Shown: positions 43,217 through 52,724 of the stretch, in pieces | Numbering within the stretch: the first letter of the stretch is position 1 | Layout of the letters: each line of letters begins with the position of its first letter | Assembly: GCF_015352455.1 (NCBI RefSeq) | Contig: NZ_JADKPN010000012.1 | Span: 62,001-126,000 of the forward strand | Reading direction: 5' to 3' | Source of the DNA: Nocardioides islandensis | GTDB taxonomy: Bacteria; Actinomycetota; Actinomycetes; Propionibacteriales; Nocardioidaceae | DNA length: 64,000 bases | Notes under the pieces: model-generated | What the model was told of the DNA's origin: nothing | Seen by the model: the letters and a program-made list of their open reading frames with translations, nothing else | Database searches by the model: none | Made by a program: the position numbers and the translations under genes

Positions 43217-45897
43217 TCGACGTCGTCCATCGTCAGCCCGTCAGGTATCGGTCCGGGGTCCATGGTCGCGGTCTGGTCGGTGCTCTCGTCGAGGTCGAAC
43301 CGCTCCTCGTCCACCACGGGCGGCCAGACCTCCGGGTTCAGCTCGCCCCGAGCACGACGCGCCGCGATCTCGTCGCTCCACTCCGCCTCGGCGACGGCGT
43401 GCGGTCGACAGCACCACTGGTGCGTCTCCGGGTCGGCGGCGTACGACGTGGGCGTGCACGTGGCCTTGGGCGCGGCGAGGCCGTCGAGCCCGGGTCGGGT
43501 CACGGCGAGCTCGTGACCAGACTTGTAGGGGTTGCCGAACCACTCGATCTCCGCGACCACCACGACATCTCCGACCGAGAGGGCGGGGTCGACGAGCGGC
43601 TCCCACAGCAGCCCGGGACCCTGTCCGTCGTCCGTCAGCGGTCCGAGTGGCACCTGGCCCAGCTTGAAGCTGGTCGCTTGTACGGTGAGCGTCACGGTCG
43701 GCTGCTCGACCGTCGCGCCCGAAGGAGAGTGCAAGAGCGCGACCCGAACGCCGTCGCCGAGTCGTCGCGATCCCACGTCGAGTCGCAGCGGCGCCGTCGC
43801 GGTTACCGTGGCCAGCGCCAGTTCCCGGACGCCGGCGACGGCGGCCCGGTCGCGGGCGACCTGTCCGTCTACGAGCGTCGCCAGCTGGTCCCGACACTTC
43901 CGGTCGGCGTCGAGCATGTCCACCTGGGCGTTGCGCCAGTACCGGTAGGTGCGCGAGAAGCGCACTAGATCGGAAGCCTGGAGGGCCAGTCTGCGACCCC
44001 ACACGACCTGGGCATCGCTCTCGAGCGCGCGGTGGGCATCGCGGAGTCGCGACCGTGGGAACCGCTCCATGGCTGCGACCGCTCGGAGCAGGATGTCGAT
44101 CCGGTACTCGAGTGCCTCGGTCACCATCCGCTCGTACGCGACCGGGTCACCCTTTTCTGGCCGTCCGGCCTCGTGGATCTCGTCCGAGGCGGCGTTGGAC
44201 AGCCGAGCCCCGGGCGTGTGGCGCCGGTCCGCAATGTCGTCCGCCACGGCGCGGTGGTCCAGCGGCTCGGTTGCCTCCGCCCACGCCACGAGGAGGTCGA
44301 GACGACCCGCGTCGTACGCCGGTCCGCCCGCCACCAGGTGAGTCGCGAGCACAGCGCGTGCATCGACCACGGGCTGGCGCAGGTTGAAGGCCCGCGCTCG
44401 GTCCTCCTCGAGCAGGAGGCTGACTGCGATCCGTGCGTCCTCACCGAGCGCCATCGGCATGGTCGCGGGCTCACCGTCGAAGGTGAGGATCTCGCGTCCC
44501 TCGTCGAGGTCGCGCTGCCAGCGCAGCCGGCTCAGCTCCACCCCGGCCAGCGAGTCGGCCATCGACACGAGCAGGTCGGCCGTCGGCTTGTCGGGCACCA
44601 CGAGGTGCACCGGCCCGTGGCCGAGCTCAAGCACTTCCCGGATCTCACGACCCAGGAGCGTCATGAGGTCGTGCCGGGTCTCGGTCGCGTTGGTGCGGTC
44701 GTACACACGGTGCTGCCACGGCTCGGCGCCCGATCCGTCCAGACGCTGGACCGCGACACCGTGCACACCCAGGGCGGCGGCATCGGACTTCACCAGCGCG
44801 ACGTGGATGCTGCCCGGCAGGCCGATTGGGTCGATGCGACGTCGCCCGGTGGGCTGCCCCTCTCCGCTCGCCGTGGCGACCACCTGGGCGACCAGCGACT
44901 GTGGTGTGGAGGCCGGAGGCGCCACACCCGTGCCGCCGACCAACCCACGAAGCGCCGCTCTCTCCGCAGGCCGGACCCCGATCTCGGTCAGGACCGCCGC
45001 CGGGTCCTCCGAGGCGCGGAGTACTCCTCGGCAGTAGCGGAACAGGGAGCACGTCGGACAGGTGGCGGGGTCGAAGGTCGCCTCGACGTGCGCCACGTGC
45101 TCGCGCAGCTCGTCGTCAGTGGCGGCCTCGAGACGCGCCTCGTGGAGGGCGGCGATTCGCTCCCGCACCCGGACCCGTACCTCGCGCCGGTGGTCGGCGA
45201 GGTCCTCAACGGTGGCTTCGGGTCGTAGGTAGGCGTTGCGCGGGACGGCGAGGACGCCGTACCGGTGCACCTCCATGCCGTCGGGCCGCTGGTCCCAGCT
45301 GGCGGCGGACTCGGCACCGAGCGCGACCTGCAGGAAGCCCTTGAGCATCCGGCCGTCGTCGATCCGGGCACGTACCCGCTCGTAGTCCTTCGCGTCACCC
45401 ACCACAAGCCAGGAGCCGACGACTTTCTCCTCGACCACCCGCGGGGCGACGATGGCGAAGTCGGGACGTACGTCGGTCGCTCGCTCCTCTCCCTCCAGCT
45501 CGAGGAAGGGGACGCGGAGGCCGAACAGCATGGTGGCCTCGCCAGCGTGCCGAGCCTTGAGATGCGCGCCGGCCAGCTCGCTGGCGGTGCCGGCGACCGA
45601 GTCGTGACCCGACCGCACCCGCACCCGCTCCGGCCGGTCGAGCTCCAGCAGCCCGACCGCACGGGTGAGGAGCTCGGACACGAACGCTTGGTCGTGGACC
45701 AGCCGCTCGAAGGCCATCGCTCGCACCCAGCGGGCCACGGGGATGCCCCCGCCGATGTCCGGGGCCTCCAGGGTCGTCGCCAGGGCTCGACGGGTCCGAC
45801 CGGTGATCAGAGGGTCCGTGGCCCGGAACCGTGGGCAGCCAGCGTGCGCCGACGACGCCACGGCGCCGCTGCCGCCACCCGCGATGAGCGAACCCAT
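43213..45897 (-). CDS. Cas4/RecB-like Fe-S nuclease, large multidomain protein
   Basis: The 894-residue protein has a PD-(D/E)XK nuclease of the Cas4/AddB kind in its first third. The catalytic strand reads VVGDAKDYERV (Asp168, Lys170), preceded by DVRPDFAIV. Four Cys that fit an iron-sulfur cluster are Cys20 (GCPRF) near the N-terminus and Cys280, Cys283, Cys289 (CPTCSLFRYC), the one-plus-three spacing of Cas4. The middle 400 residues are of unknown type. The C-terminal 170 residues contain a second Cys/His set (TCTPTSY...HQWCCRPH). GGAGGTG lies just before the ATG. It is the first gene of a two-gene unit with the SF1 helicase. Confidence 0.7.
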   Translation of the reverse strand: MGSLIAGGGSGAVASSAHAGCPRFRATDPLITGRTRRALATTLEAPDIGGGIPVARWVRAMAFERLVHDQAFVSELLTRAVGLLELDRPERVRVRSGHDSVAGTASELAGAHLKARHAGEATMLFGLRVPFLELEGEERATDVRPDFAIVAPRVVEEKVVGSWLVVGDAKDYERVRARIDDGRMLKGFLQVALGAESAASWDQRPDGMEVHRYGVLAVPRNAYLRPEATVEDLADHRREVRVRVRERIAALHEARLEAATDDELREHVAHVEATFDPATCPTCSLFRYCRGVLRASEDPAAVLTEIGVRPAERAALRGLVGGTGVAPPASTPQSLVAQVVATASGEGQPTGRRRIDPIGLPGSIHVALVKSDAAALGVHGVAVQRLDGSGAEPWQHRVYDRTNATETRHDLMTLLGREIREVLELGHGPVHLVVPDKPTADLLVSMADSLAGVELSRLRWQRDLDEGREILTFDGEPATMPMALGEDARIAVSLLLEEDRARAFNLRQPVVDARAVLATHLVAGGPAYDAGRLDLLVAWAEATEPLDHRAVADDIADRRHTPGARLSNAASDEIHEAGRPEKGDPVAYERMVTEALEYRIDILLRAVAAMERFPRSRLRDAHRALESDAQVVWGRRLALQASDLVRFSRTYRYWRNAQVDMLDADRKCRDQLATLVDGQVARDRAAVAGVRELALATVTATAPLRLDVGSRRLGDGVRVALLHSPSGATVEQPTVTLTVQATSFKLGQVPLGPLTDDGQGPGLLWEPLVDPALSVGDVVVVAEIEWFGNPYKSGHELAVTRPGLDGLAAPKATCTPTSYAADPETHQWCCRPHAVAEAEWSDEIAARRARGELNPEVWPPVVDEERFDLDESTDQTATMDPGPIPDGLTMDDVE

Positions 45898-46047
45898 GTC
45901 TCACCTCCCCCGTTACCTGAGCCTGCGCCGATGAGGTTAGGTGAGGGTCCGACACAAATCCGCCTGTTCGTCGGATGTAGGTGCGAATTCTCGCTCAACA
46001 GCGGCAATAGGCGGTTTATCACGGATGGGTGAGGTATTAACGAGGCC
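45898..46047. promoter_or_regulatory. Divergent promoter region of the Cas4-like/helicase and Type ISP genes
   Basis: This 150-bp gap between divergent starts is noticeably AT-richer than its flanks and must contain both promoters. It includes an interrupted inverted repeat TCCGAC...GTCGGA (about 45948-45975). No regulator gene is adjacent. Box assignments would be guesses. Confidence 0.45.
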
Positions 46048-49000
46048 GTGACGTCCATCTACGAGGTTCTCGACCATCTGCGTGGCTCCGCACTGTCGGA
46101 GTACGACAAGGGCGCCAAGTTCGAGCGGTTGGTGCAGGCCTATCTGCGGGTGGACCCGGTGTACGGCGACCAGTTCTCGGACGTCTGGCTGTGGGGTGAA
46201 TGGCCGGGCAACCAGGGCAAGCACGACACGGGGATCGACCTGGTGGCCAGGGACCGGGTCAGCGGCGGTCTCACGGCGATCCAGTGCAAGTTCTTCGCGC
46301 CCACCACCACAGTCTCCAAGCCGATGATCGACAGCTTCCTGTCCGCCTCGGGCACGCAGGCCTTCACCGACCGGATCATCATCTCGACCACCGAGAAGTG
46401 GGGCAGCAACGCCGAGCAGGCGATCAGGGACCAAAGCAAGCCCGTACGGCGTGTGGGCCTCAGCGACCTCGAGCACTCCCGGGTGGACTGGCAGTTCCTG
46501 GACCCCACCCAGGTGCGGATCGAGCTGGAGCTGCGCACCCGCAAGAAGCCCCGCGACTACCAGCGGGTCGCGATCGAGAAGGTGACCGCCGGGTTCGGTG
46601 AGCACGACCGCGGCAAGCTGATCATGGCGTGCGGCACCGGCAAGACCTTCACGTCGCTCCGACTGGCCGAGCAGAACGTCGGCCCGGGCGGCCGGGTGCT
46701 CTTCCTGATCCCCTCGATCTCCCTGCTCTCCCAAACCGTCCGCGAGTGGGTCTCGGAGGCCGAGATCCCGATCCGGCCGCTGGCGGTCTGCTCAGACGCC
46801 AAGTCCACCAAGCGCTCCTCGAACGACGAGGACATCAGCGCCATCGATCTCGCGTTGCCCGCCACCACGGACGTCGCCGTACTGCGCCAGCGGCTGTCCG
46901 CGGCCGCCACCGACACCGAGGCGATGACCGTCGTCTTCTCGACCTACCAGTCCATCGACGTGGTCGCTCAGGCCCAGCAGGACGCTTTCGACCTGGTCAT
47001 CTGCGATGAGGCCCACAGGACCACGGGGATCACGCTCGCCGGGTCTGACGAGTCGGCCTTCGTCCGGGTGCACGACAACTCGTACCTGCCCGCCGTACGC
47101 CGCCTCTACATGACGGCGACCCCGCGGATCTACACCGACGCTTCGCGCACCAAGGCCGGCGACGCAAACGCGGTGCTCGCCTCGATGGACGACGAGGAGA
47201 CCTACGGCCCGGAGTTCCACCGACTCGGCTTCGGGGAGGCCGTGGGCCTGGGTCTGCTGACCGACTACAAGGTACTGGTCCTGGCCGTGGACGAGGAGTC
47301 CGTGGCGCGCACCCTCCAGCACCAGCTCTCAGACGCGAACAACGAGCTCAACCTCGACGACGCGGCCAAGCTGGTCGGCTGCTGGAACGGGCTGGCCAAG
47401 ATCGGCCGGGCCGAGCACAGCTTCGAGCCCGACATCGCGCCGATGAAGCGCGCCGTGGCGTTCGCCGGCAACATCAAGGACTCCAAGCGGGTCGCGGACC
47501 TGTTCAGCCAGATCACCGAGCACTACGCACGATCGGCCGGCCTCGAGGAAGACGGCGAGCTGCCGCTCACCTGCTCGGTGCAGCACGTCGACGGCACCTA
47601 CAACGCTCTGGAGCGCAACAAGCTCTTGGACTGGCTCCAGGAGGAGCCCGCCGAGAACTCGTGCCGGGTGCTCACCAATGCCCGCTGCCTCTCCGAGGGT
47701 GTCGACGTGCCCGCCCTCGACGCGGTGATGTTCCTGTCACCCCGGAAGTCGGTCGTCGACATCGTCCAGTCGGTCGGCCGGGTGATGCGGCTGTCCGAGG
47801 GCAAGCAGTTCGGCTACATCATCCTGCCGGTCGGCATCCCGGCCGGGATGAGCGCCGAGTCGGCGCTCGCGGACAACAAGCGGTACGCCGTGGTGTGGGA
47901 GGTGCTCCAGGCGCTCCGCGCCCACGACGAGCGCTTCGACGCGATGGTCAACCGCATCGAGCTGACCACCGGCCGCGACTCGCGCATCAACGTCATCGGC
48001 GTCCACGGCGGGGGCGGCGAGACCGAACAGTTGGCGCTCCCGCTGGCCTTCCAGGACCTCGACCTGCTCCGCGACACGATGTACGCCAAGATCGTCGCCA
48101 AGGTCGGCAGCCGCCGCTACTGGACAGACTGGGCCAAGTCGGTTGCTGAGATCGCCACCCGGCAGACCACCCGGATCCACGCACTATTGAGCGACCCCGG
48201 CACCACCAATGTCCGTGAGGAGTTCGACCGGTTCCTGGCCGGCCTGAGGGGAAACCTCAACGACGGTATCTCCGAGTCCGACGCCATCGACATGCTGGCC
48301 CAGCACCTGATCACCCGGCCGGTCTTCGACGCGCTGTTCGCCGGATCGCAGTTCCTCGAGCACAACCCGGTGGCTCGACAGATGGAACGCATGCTGGCCA
48401 CCCTCGACCAGCACAACGTCGACGACGAGAACCGCACCCTCGAGAAGTTCTACGAGTCGGTCCGGATGCGCGTCGACGGCATCAACAATGCTGAGGGTCG
48501 GCAGCGCATCATCACCGAGCTGTACGACACCTTCTTCTCCACTGCTTTTAAGAGGACCGTCGACAAGCTCGGCATCGTCTACACTCCGGTCGAGATCGTC
48601 GACTTCATCCTGCGCTCGGCCGACGTCGTGCTCCGCCAGGAGTTCGGCCAAGGCCTCACCGACGAGGGCGTCCATATCCTCGACCCGTTCACCGGCACGG
48701 GCACGTTCATGGTCCGCCTGCTCCAGCTCGGGCTGATCGAACCGCACGACCTGGCCCGTAAGTACGCCGAGGAGCTGCACGCCAACGAGATCCTGCTGCT
48801 GGCCTACTACATCGCCGCCGTCAACATCGAGACCACCTACTACGACGTCATGACCTCCGCCGCCGCCCCCGGCGGCGGGAAGCGCGCCGCCGACCCCGGC
48901 CACGAGTACGTCGAATTCCCAGGCCTCGTCCTCACCGACACCTTCCAGTCGTGGGAGGACGACGACACGCCCGACCTCGACGTCTTTCCGGAGAACAACG

Positions 49001-50859
49001 AGCGGCTTGAGCGGCTCAAGAGGCTCCCGATCACAGTGATCGTCGGCAACCCGCCCTACTCCGTGGGTCAGGACTCCGCGAACGACGACAATGCGAATGA
49101 GAAGTACATCTCACTCGATGCGGCAATCGAAGATACGTACGTAGCCCGTTCGTCCGCTACCTCCCGCCGCACGCTCTACGACTCCTATATCAGAGCCATC
49201 AAATGGGCCACGCTGCGGATTAGAGACCGAGGGGTCGTCGCCTACGTCACTAACGGTGGCTGGCTGGACTCCAACACGGCAGACGGAATGCGGCAATCGC
49301 TGGCCGAGGAATTCTCCTCCATTCACGTGCTCAACTTACGCGGCAACCAGCGCACCGCCGGTGAGCAGTCACGCAGGGAAGGCGGAAAGGTCTTTGGCGG
49401 AGGGAGCAGGGCGACCGTCGCGATCACCCTGCTGGTCAAGAATCCGGACGTGACCGGGCCTGCGATAATTCACTACACCGACATCGGCGACTACCTATCC
49501 GCTGAACAGAAACTGGCGAGGACCGCCGCCGCAGGCGACGTCACGGGGCTCGACTCCGTCGTGGACATCGTGCCGAATGAGTTCGGCGATTGGCTTGAGC
49601 AGCGTCGGGACGATTTCGACAAGTTCCTCGCGATCAGTGACAAGAGCGGTGGACTCGCGATCTTTCGACGAAGCACTCTGGGACTTGCGACAGGCCGTGA
49701 TGCCTGGGTCTACGGATCGTCCAGGAGCCAGGTCGCGAAGCAAGTCACAGGCATGATCGGCTACTTCAACGCCGAGATTGCACGGGCCGAGGGCGAGCTT
49801 GGCTACCTGCCGAGTCGTGATCCAAAGCGTGTGAGTTGGAACCGGAACTTTGATCAGGCATTCGCCAAATTACGACGGTTGTCATTCACGGACCGCGTGA
49901 TTCGAAGGGCCGCCTACCGTCCGTTCCTTCGACAATGGGTCGCGTTCGACCGCGACGTAAATGCGATGACGTACAGGCTGCCTCAGGTATTCGCATCGCC
50001 GATTGCACAAAGCCCTGGCATCTGCGTGACCGGACCATCCTCTCACTTCGATTTCTGCGCACTTGTTGCGGACGAGCTCCCCGACCTGCACCTACTAGAC
50101 ACGGGTCAGTTCTTCGCGCGTTGGCGTTTCGAGCCGCTCGACAAGGCGGAGGCACTCGACTTCGGCGGCGATGGCGAGGTCGTCGACGGCTACCGCCGAA
50201 TCGACAACATCACCGACGAGGCGCTGCGGCGGTTCGTCGCGGCGTACGGGGATCGCACCACCAAGGACGACATCTTCCTTTACGTCTACGGGCTTCTGCA
50301 CAGCCCGGAGTACCGGGTGACCTATGCGGCCGACCTGAAGAAGATGCTGCCCCGGATCCCTCTCGTCGAGGACCCGTGGCCGCTCGTCGAGGCCGGCCGG
50401 AGACTCTCCGAGCTGCACCTGGGCTACGAGTCCATGACGCCGTACCCGCTAGACGGCCTCGACGCCGAGCCGACAGCGGACGAGGATCCGTACGACTTCT
50501 TCCGGGTGCAGAAGATGGCCTTCGCGAAGATGCGAGACCCCGAGAGCAGCAAGCTCGTCGCCGACCGCACCCGCGTCGTCTACAACTCACGGATCACGTT
50601 GGGCGGGATCCCAGAGGACGCCTACCGCTACCAGCTCGGCTCGCGGTCGGCGATCGAGTGGATTCTCGACCGCTACCAGGTGAAGACCGACAAGGCCTCC
50701 GGCATCGTCAACGACCCCAACGACTGGTCCAAGGAAGTGTCGGACCCTCGCTACATCATTGACCTGCTGGCCCGCATGGTGACGGTCAGCCTCGAGACCA
50801 TGGCGATCGTCGATGACCTCCCGGCTCTCGCGATCCGGGATCAGCAGAACCCCACGTAA
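46048..50859 (+). CDS. Type ISP restriction-modification enzyme (nuclease, helicase and methyltransferase in one chain)
   Basis: This 1603-residue protein carries all functions of a single-polypeptide restriction-modification system like LlaGI and LlaBIII. Domains in order: an Mrr-like nuclease with Asp64 and Gln79-Cys-Lys81 (GIDLVARD, TAIQCKFF); an SF2 translocase with Walker A CGTGKT (195-200), DEAH at 320-323 and QSVGRVMR; a helical coupler; a gamma-class N6-adenine methyltransferase with DPFTGTGTF (879-887) and NPPY (1001-1004); and a C-terminal target recognition region. Known members methylate one strand and cut after head-to-head collision of translocating enzymes. The start is GTG. 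Length is normal for the family, and no motif is missing. Confidence 0.9.
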   Translation: MTSIYEVLDHLRGSALSEYDKGAKFERLVQAYLRVDPVYGDQFSDVWLWGEWPGNQGKHDTGIDLVARDRVSGGLTAIQCKFFAPTTTVSKPMIDSFLSASGTQAFTDRIIISTTEKWGSNAEQAIRDQSKPVRRVGLSDLEHSRVDWQFLDPTQVRIELELRTRKKPRDYQRVAIEKVTAGFGEHDRGKLIMACGTGKTFTSLRLAEQNVGPGGRVLFLIPSISLLSQTVREWVSEAEIPIRPLAVCSDAKSTKRSSNDEDISAIDLALPATTDVAVLRQRLSAAATDTEAMTVVFSTYQSIDVVAQAQQDAFDLVICDEAHRTTGITLAGSDESAFVRVHDNSYLPAVRRLYMTATPRIYTDASRTKAGDANAVLASMDDEETYGPEFHRLGFGEAVGLGLLTDYKVLVLAVDEESVARTLQHQLSDANNELNLDDAAKLVGCWNGLAKIGRAEHSFEPDIAPMKRAVAFAGNIKDSKRVADLFSQITEHYARSAGLEEDGELPLTCSVQHVDGTYNALERNKLLDWLQEEPAENSCRVLTNARCLSEGVDVPALDAVMFLSPRKSVVDIVQSVGRVMRLSEGKQFGYIILPVGIPAGMSAESALADNKRYAVVWEVLQALRAHDERFDAMVNRIELTTGRDSRINVIGVHGGGGETEQLALPLAFQDLDLLRDTMYAKIVAKVGSRRYWTDWAKSVAEIATRQTTRIHALLSDPGTTNVREEFDRFLAGLRGNLNDGISESDAIDMLAQHLITRPVFDALFAGSQFLEHNPVARQMERMLATLDQHNVDDENRTLEKFYESVRMRVDGINNAEGRQRIITELYDTFFSTAFKRTVDKLGIVYTPVEIVDFILRSADVVLRQEFGQGLTDEGVHILDPFTGTGTFMVRLLQLGLIEPHDLARKYAEELHANEILLLAYYIAAVNIETTYYDVMTSAAAPGGGKRAADPGHEYVEFPGLVLTDTFQSWEDDDTPDLDVFPENNERLERLKRLPITVIVGNPPYSVGQDSANDDNANEKYISLDAAIEDTYVARSSATSRRTLYDSYIRAIKWATLRIRDRGVVAYVTNGGWLDSNTADGMRQSLAEEFSSIHVLNLRGNQRTAGEQSRREGGKVFGGGSRATVAITLLVKNPDVTGPAIIHYTDIGDYLSAEQKLARTAAAGDVTGLDSVVDIVPNEFGDWLEQRRDDFDKFLAISDKSGGLAIFRRSTLGLATGRDAWVYGSSRSQVAKQVTGMIGYFNAEIARAEGELGYLPSRDPKRVSWNRNFDQAFAKLRRLSFTDRVIRRAAYRPFLRQWVAFDRDVNAMTYRLPQVFASPIAQSPGICVTGPSSHFDFCALVADELPDLHLLDTGQFFARWRFEPLDKAEALDFGGDGEVVDGYRRIDNITDEALRRFVAAYGDRTTKDDIFLYVYGLLHSPEYRVTYAADLKKMLPRIPLVEDPWPLVEAGRRLSELHLGYESMTPYPLDGLDAEPTADEDPYDFFRVQKMAFAKMRDPESSKLVADRTRVVYNSRITLGGIPEDAYRYQLGSRSAIEWILDRYQVKTDKASGIVNDPNDWSKEVSDPRYIIDLLARMVTVSLETMAIVDDLPALAIRDQQNPT

Positions 50860-50909
50860 TCCACGTCCAGCCAGAGCACGTTCGACATTCCGCAGACGAG
50901 GAGTAACCG

Positions 50910-51938
50910 ATGGACGACATCTCGAGGATGTCTCCCTACGAAAGGCGAGCCTGGACAGAGGCCATCGAGAGGCTAAACCGGCGGGACGAGAGCGCTGCAA
51001 GGCGTTTGGCATCCCGAGTCTCCGCTCCCGTCAAGTCGACAGCGGTGAAGGTCTGGGCCAAGGTGCCGCTGCACGGGGATGTAGAGGGCCTGGTGACTCA
51101 GTCACTCCAAGGTCTCTTCACGGTCACGTTCGGCCCCGCGATGAACTCCGTCAACCCCGCTAAGGTGGCCAAACGCGTCGGTTCGCCGTTTGAGCAGTTC
51201 CACACCTTGGACCTGCAGATGCTGGACAAGGCGGTGCCGCGGACGCGGTGGTATTACACGCTGGGCGCGATGGCCGAGGGAGGAACCACGGCAATCGTCG
51301 TCACTGGCGCTGAGGTTTCGAGCACCGTCTCCGGTGGCACGACCGCCGCTGTGGCGGTTGCTGCCGTCGCGACCGACATCGCCGCGTCCATCGGGATCAT
51401 GGGCCGCATCGTGGCGAAGGTTGCCGCCCACTACGGGTATGACACCAGCCTCCCCGAGGAAGAACTGTTCGTGCTGGGGGTTATCTCGCTAGGGACTGCC
51501 GGCTCGCCAGCCTCAAAGACTCAAGCGCTGTCCTCGTTGTCGCGATTGACCCAACAGATGATGCGTCAGCCCACCTGGGCCCAGCTGAACAAGAACGCCT
51601 GGGTGCAATTGGTCCAGAAGGTTTTCGATGCCCTCGGACTCAAGCTCACACAGCAGAAGCTTGGCCAGGCCATCCCATTCCTCGGAGTCCTGGTCAACGG
51701 CGGCCTGTCGGCTGAGATGGCCGACCGCACCTTCCGGCGCGCCCGAGACGCATATCGGCTTCGGTTCTTGGCGGACAAGTACGGCATCGACCCCGCCGAG
51801 TGGCTGGTCGAGCCAAACGAACCCCCACCCGACGATGTCCTCTCGGCAGCCCTGGAAAGTCTGGAGACTAGGCAAGGCTACGACGACGAGAAGAACGCGC
51901 CAACGTCCGAAACGTCGTCAGCCGAGACCGAACGGTGA
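50910..51938 (+). CDS. EcsC-family protein
   Basis: The 342-residue protein resembles EcsC-family proteins. It has a small-residue-rich central helix pair (TTAAVAVAAVATDIAASIGIMGRIV), then AAHYGYD and the acidic helix EEELFVLGVISLG that typify the family. The C-terminal part is helical with GQAIPFLGVLVNGGLSAEMADRTF. EcsC proteins are membrane-associated and poorly understood. It begins 50 nt after the Type ISP gene and 9 nt before the GIY-YIG gene, so the three are probably co-transcribed. The Ser/Thr/Glu-rich tail is disordered. Confidence 0.65.
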   Translation: MDDISRMSPYERRAWTEAIERLNRRDESAARRLASRVSAPVKSTAVKVWAKVPLHGDVEGLVTQSLQGLFTVTFGPAMNSVNPAKVAKRVGSPFEQFHTLDLQMLDKAVPRTRWYYTLGAMAEGGTTAIVVTGAEVSSTVSGGTTAAVAVAAVATDIAASIGIMGRIVAKVAAHYGYDTSLPEEELFVLGVISLGTAGSPASKTQALSSLSRLTQQMMRQPTWAQLNKNAWVQLVQKVFDALGLKLTQQKLGQAIPFLGVLVNGGLSAEMADRTFRRARDAYRLRFLADKYGIDPAEWLVEPNEPPPDDVLSAALESLETRQGYDDEKNAPTSETSSAETER

Positions 51939-51947
51939 CTAACGCAC

Positions 51948-52724
51948 GTGAACACTGAACTCCCTAGCGCTGCTGACTACGACCGGTCGTCCGAGGTGAG
52001 GGCGATCCTCGACGAGGACGACACCCTGTTGGGTCAGGTGTACCGCCACGATCTCGCCGGCCTCACCCCGGCGCAGATGGCGGAGGCTGAGGGCAACGAG
52101 GGTGTCGGCTTCGTCTACACCTACCGAACCCAGATCCGAGCGCTCGTCGAGGGCGAGATCCCCACCAGCCCCACGATTGCGCAGCAGGCTGCTCGGCGGG
52201 TCCGCAAGTGGCTGAAGACCATCGCGATGAGCGCTGAGCTCAAGGCGGATCTGGAGGATCTCGAGTCGAAGCTCACCAGCCGCGCCGAGGACGTATCGGC
52301 GCAGAGCAAGGAGATCGAGTCTGCGGTAACCGCCACCGCCAAAGCAGAAGCGGTGGGGGCTCCCGGGATCTACGTCTACACGCTTCCGCACTACCTGAAG
52401 CACCCCGTCGACCCCGACACGGGCAAGACGCTGCTGAAGGTCGGCCACTCCGCCAGGGACGCCTACTACCGCGCGGGATCCGCCGGTCGGCTGACTGCGC
52501 TCCCTGAGGATCCGATCCTGCTGCGCATCTATCCCGTCGAGGAGTCGGCCGCGCGCGAGAAGGACTTCCACGGGTGGCTCCGCGACGCGGACCATAACGC
52601 GGGCAGGACGAAGCGAGGCGGCTCCGAGTGGTTCGTCACCTCGACCAAGTTCCTCGACCGCGTCGCCAAGTCGCTCGGACTGGAGATCCGCGTGGTCAAC
52701 GACTTCGAGGCGGGCGAGGACTGA
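51948..52724 (+). CDS. GIY-YIG nuclease-family protein (T5orf172-like)
   Basis: The 258-residue protein has a helical, charged N-terminal half with a coiled-coil-like stretch at about 80-135 (LKADLEDLESKLTSRAEDVSAQ in part). A GIY-YIG-type domain follows: GIYVYTLPH with GIY at residues 140-142, then LLKVGHS as the second core motif, an Arg further on and Glu in EESAAREKDFHGWL. The spacing fits the T5orf172/MUG113 branch. It could nick or cut nucleic acid. GTG start, 9 nt after the EcsC-like gene. Its last 29 nt overlap the convergent helicase gene end. Confidence 0.7.
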   Translation: MNTELPSAADYDRSSEVRAILDEDDTLLGQVYRHDLAGLTPAQMAEAEGNEGVGFVYTYRTQIRALVEGEIPTSPTIAQQAARRVRKWLKTIAMSAELKADLEDLESKLTSRAEDVSAQSKEIESAVTATAKAEAVGAPGIYVYTLPHYLKHPVDPDTGKTLLKVGHSARDAYYRAGSAGRLTALPEDPILLRIYPVEESAAREKDFHGWLRDADHNAGRTKRGGSEWFVTSTKFLDRVAKSLGLEIRVVNDFEAGED

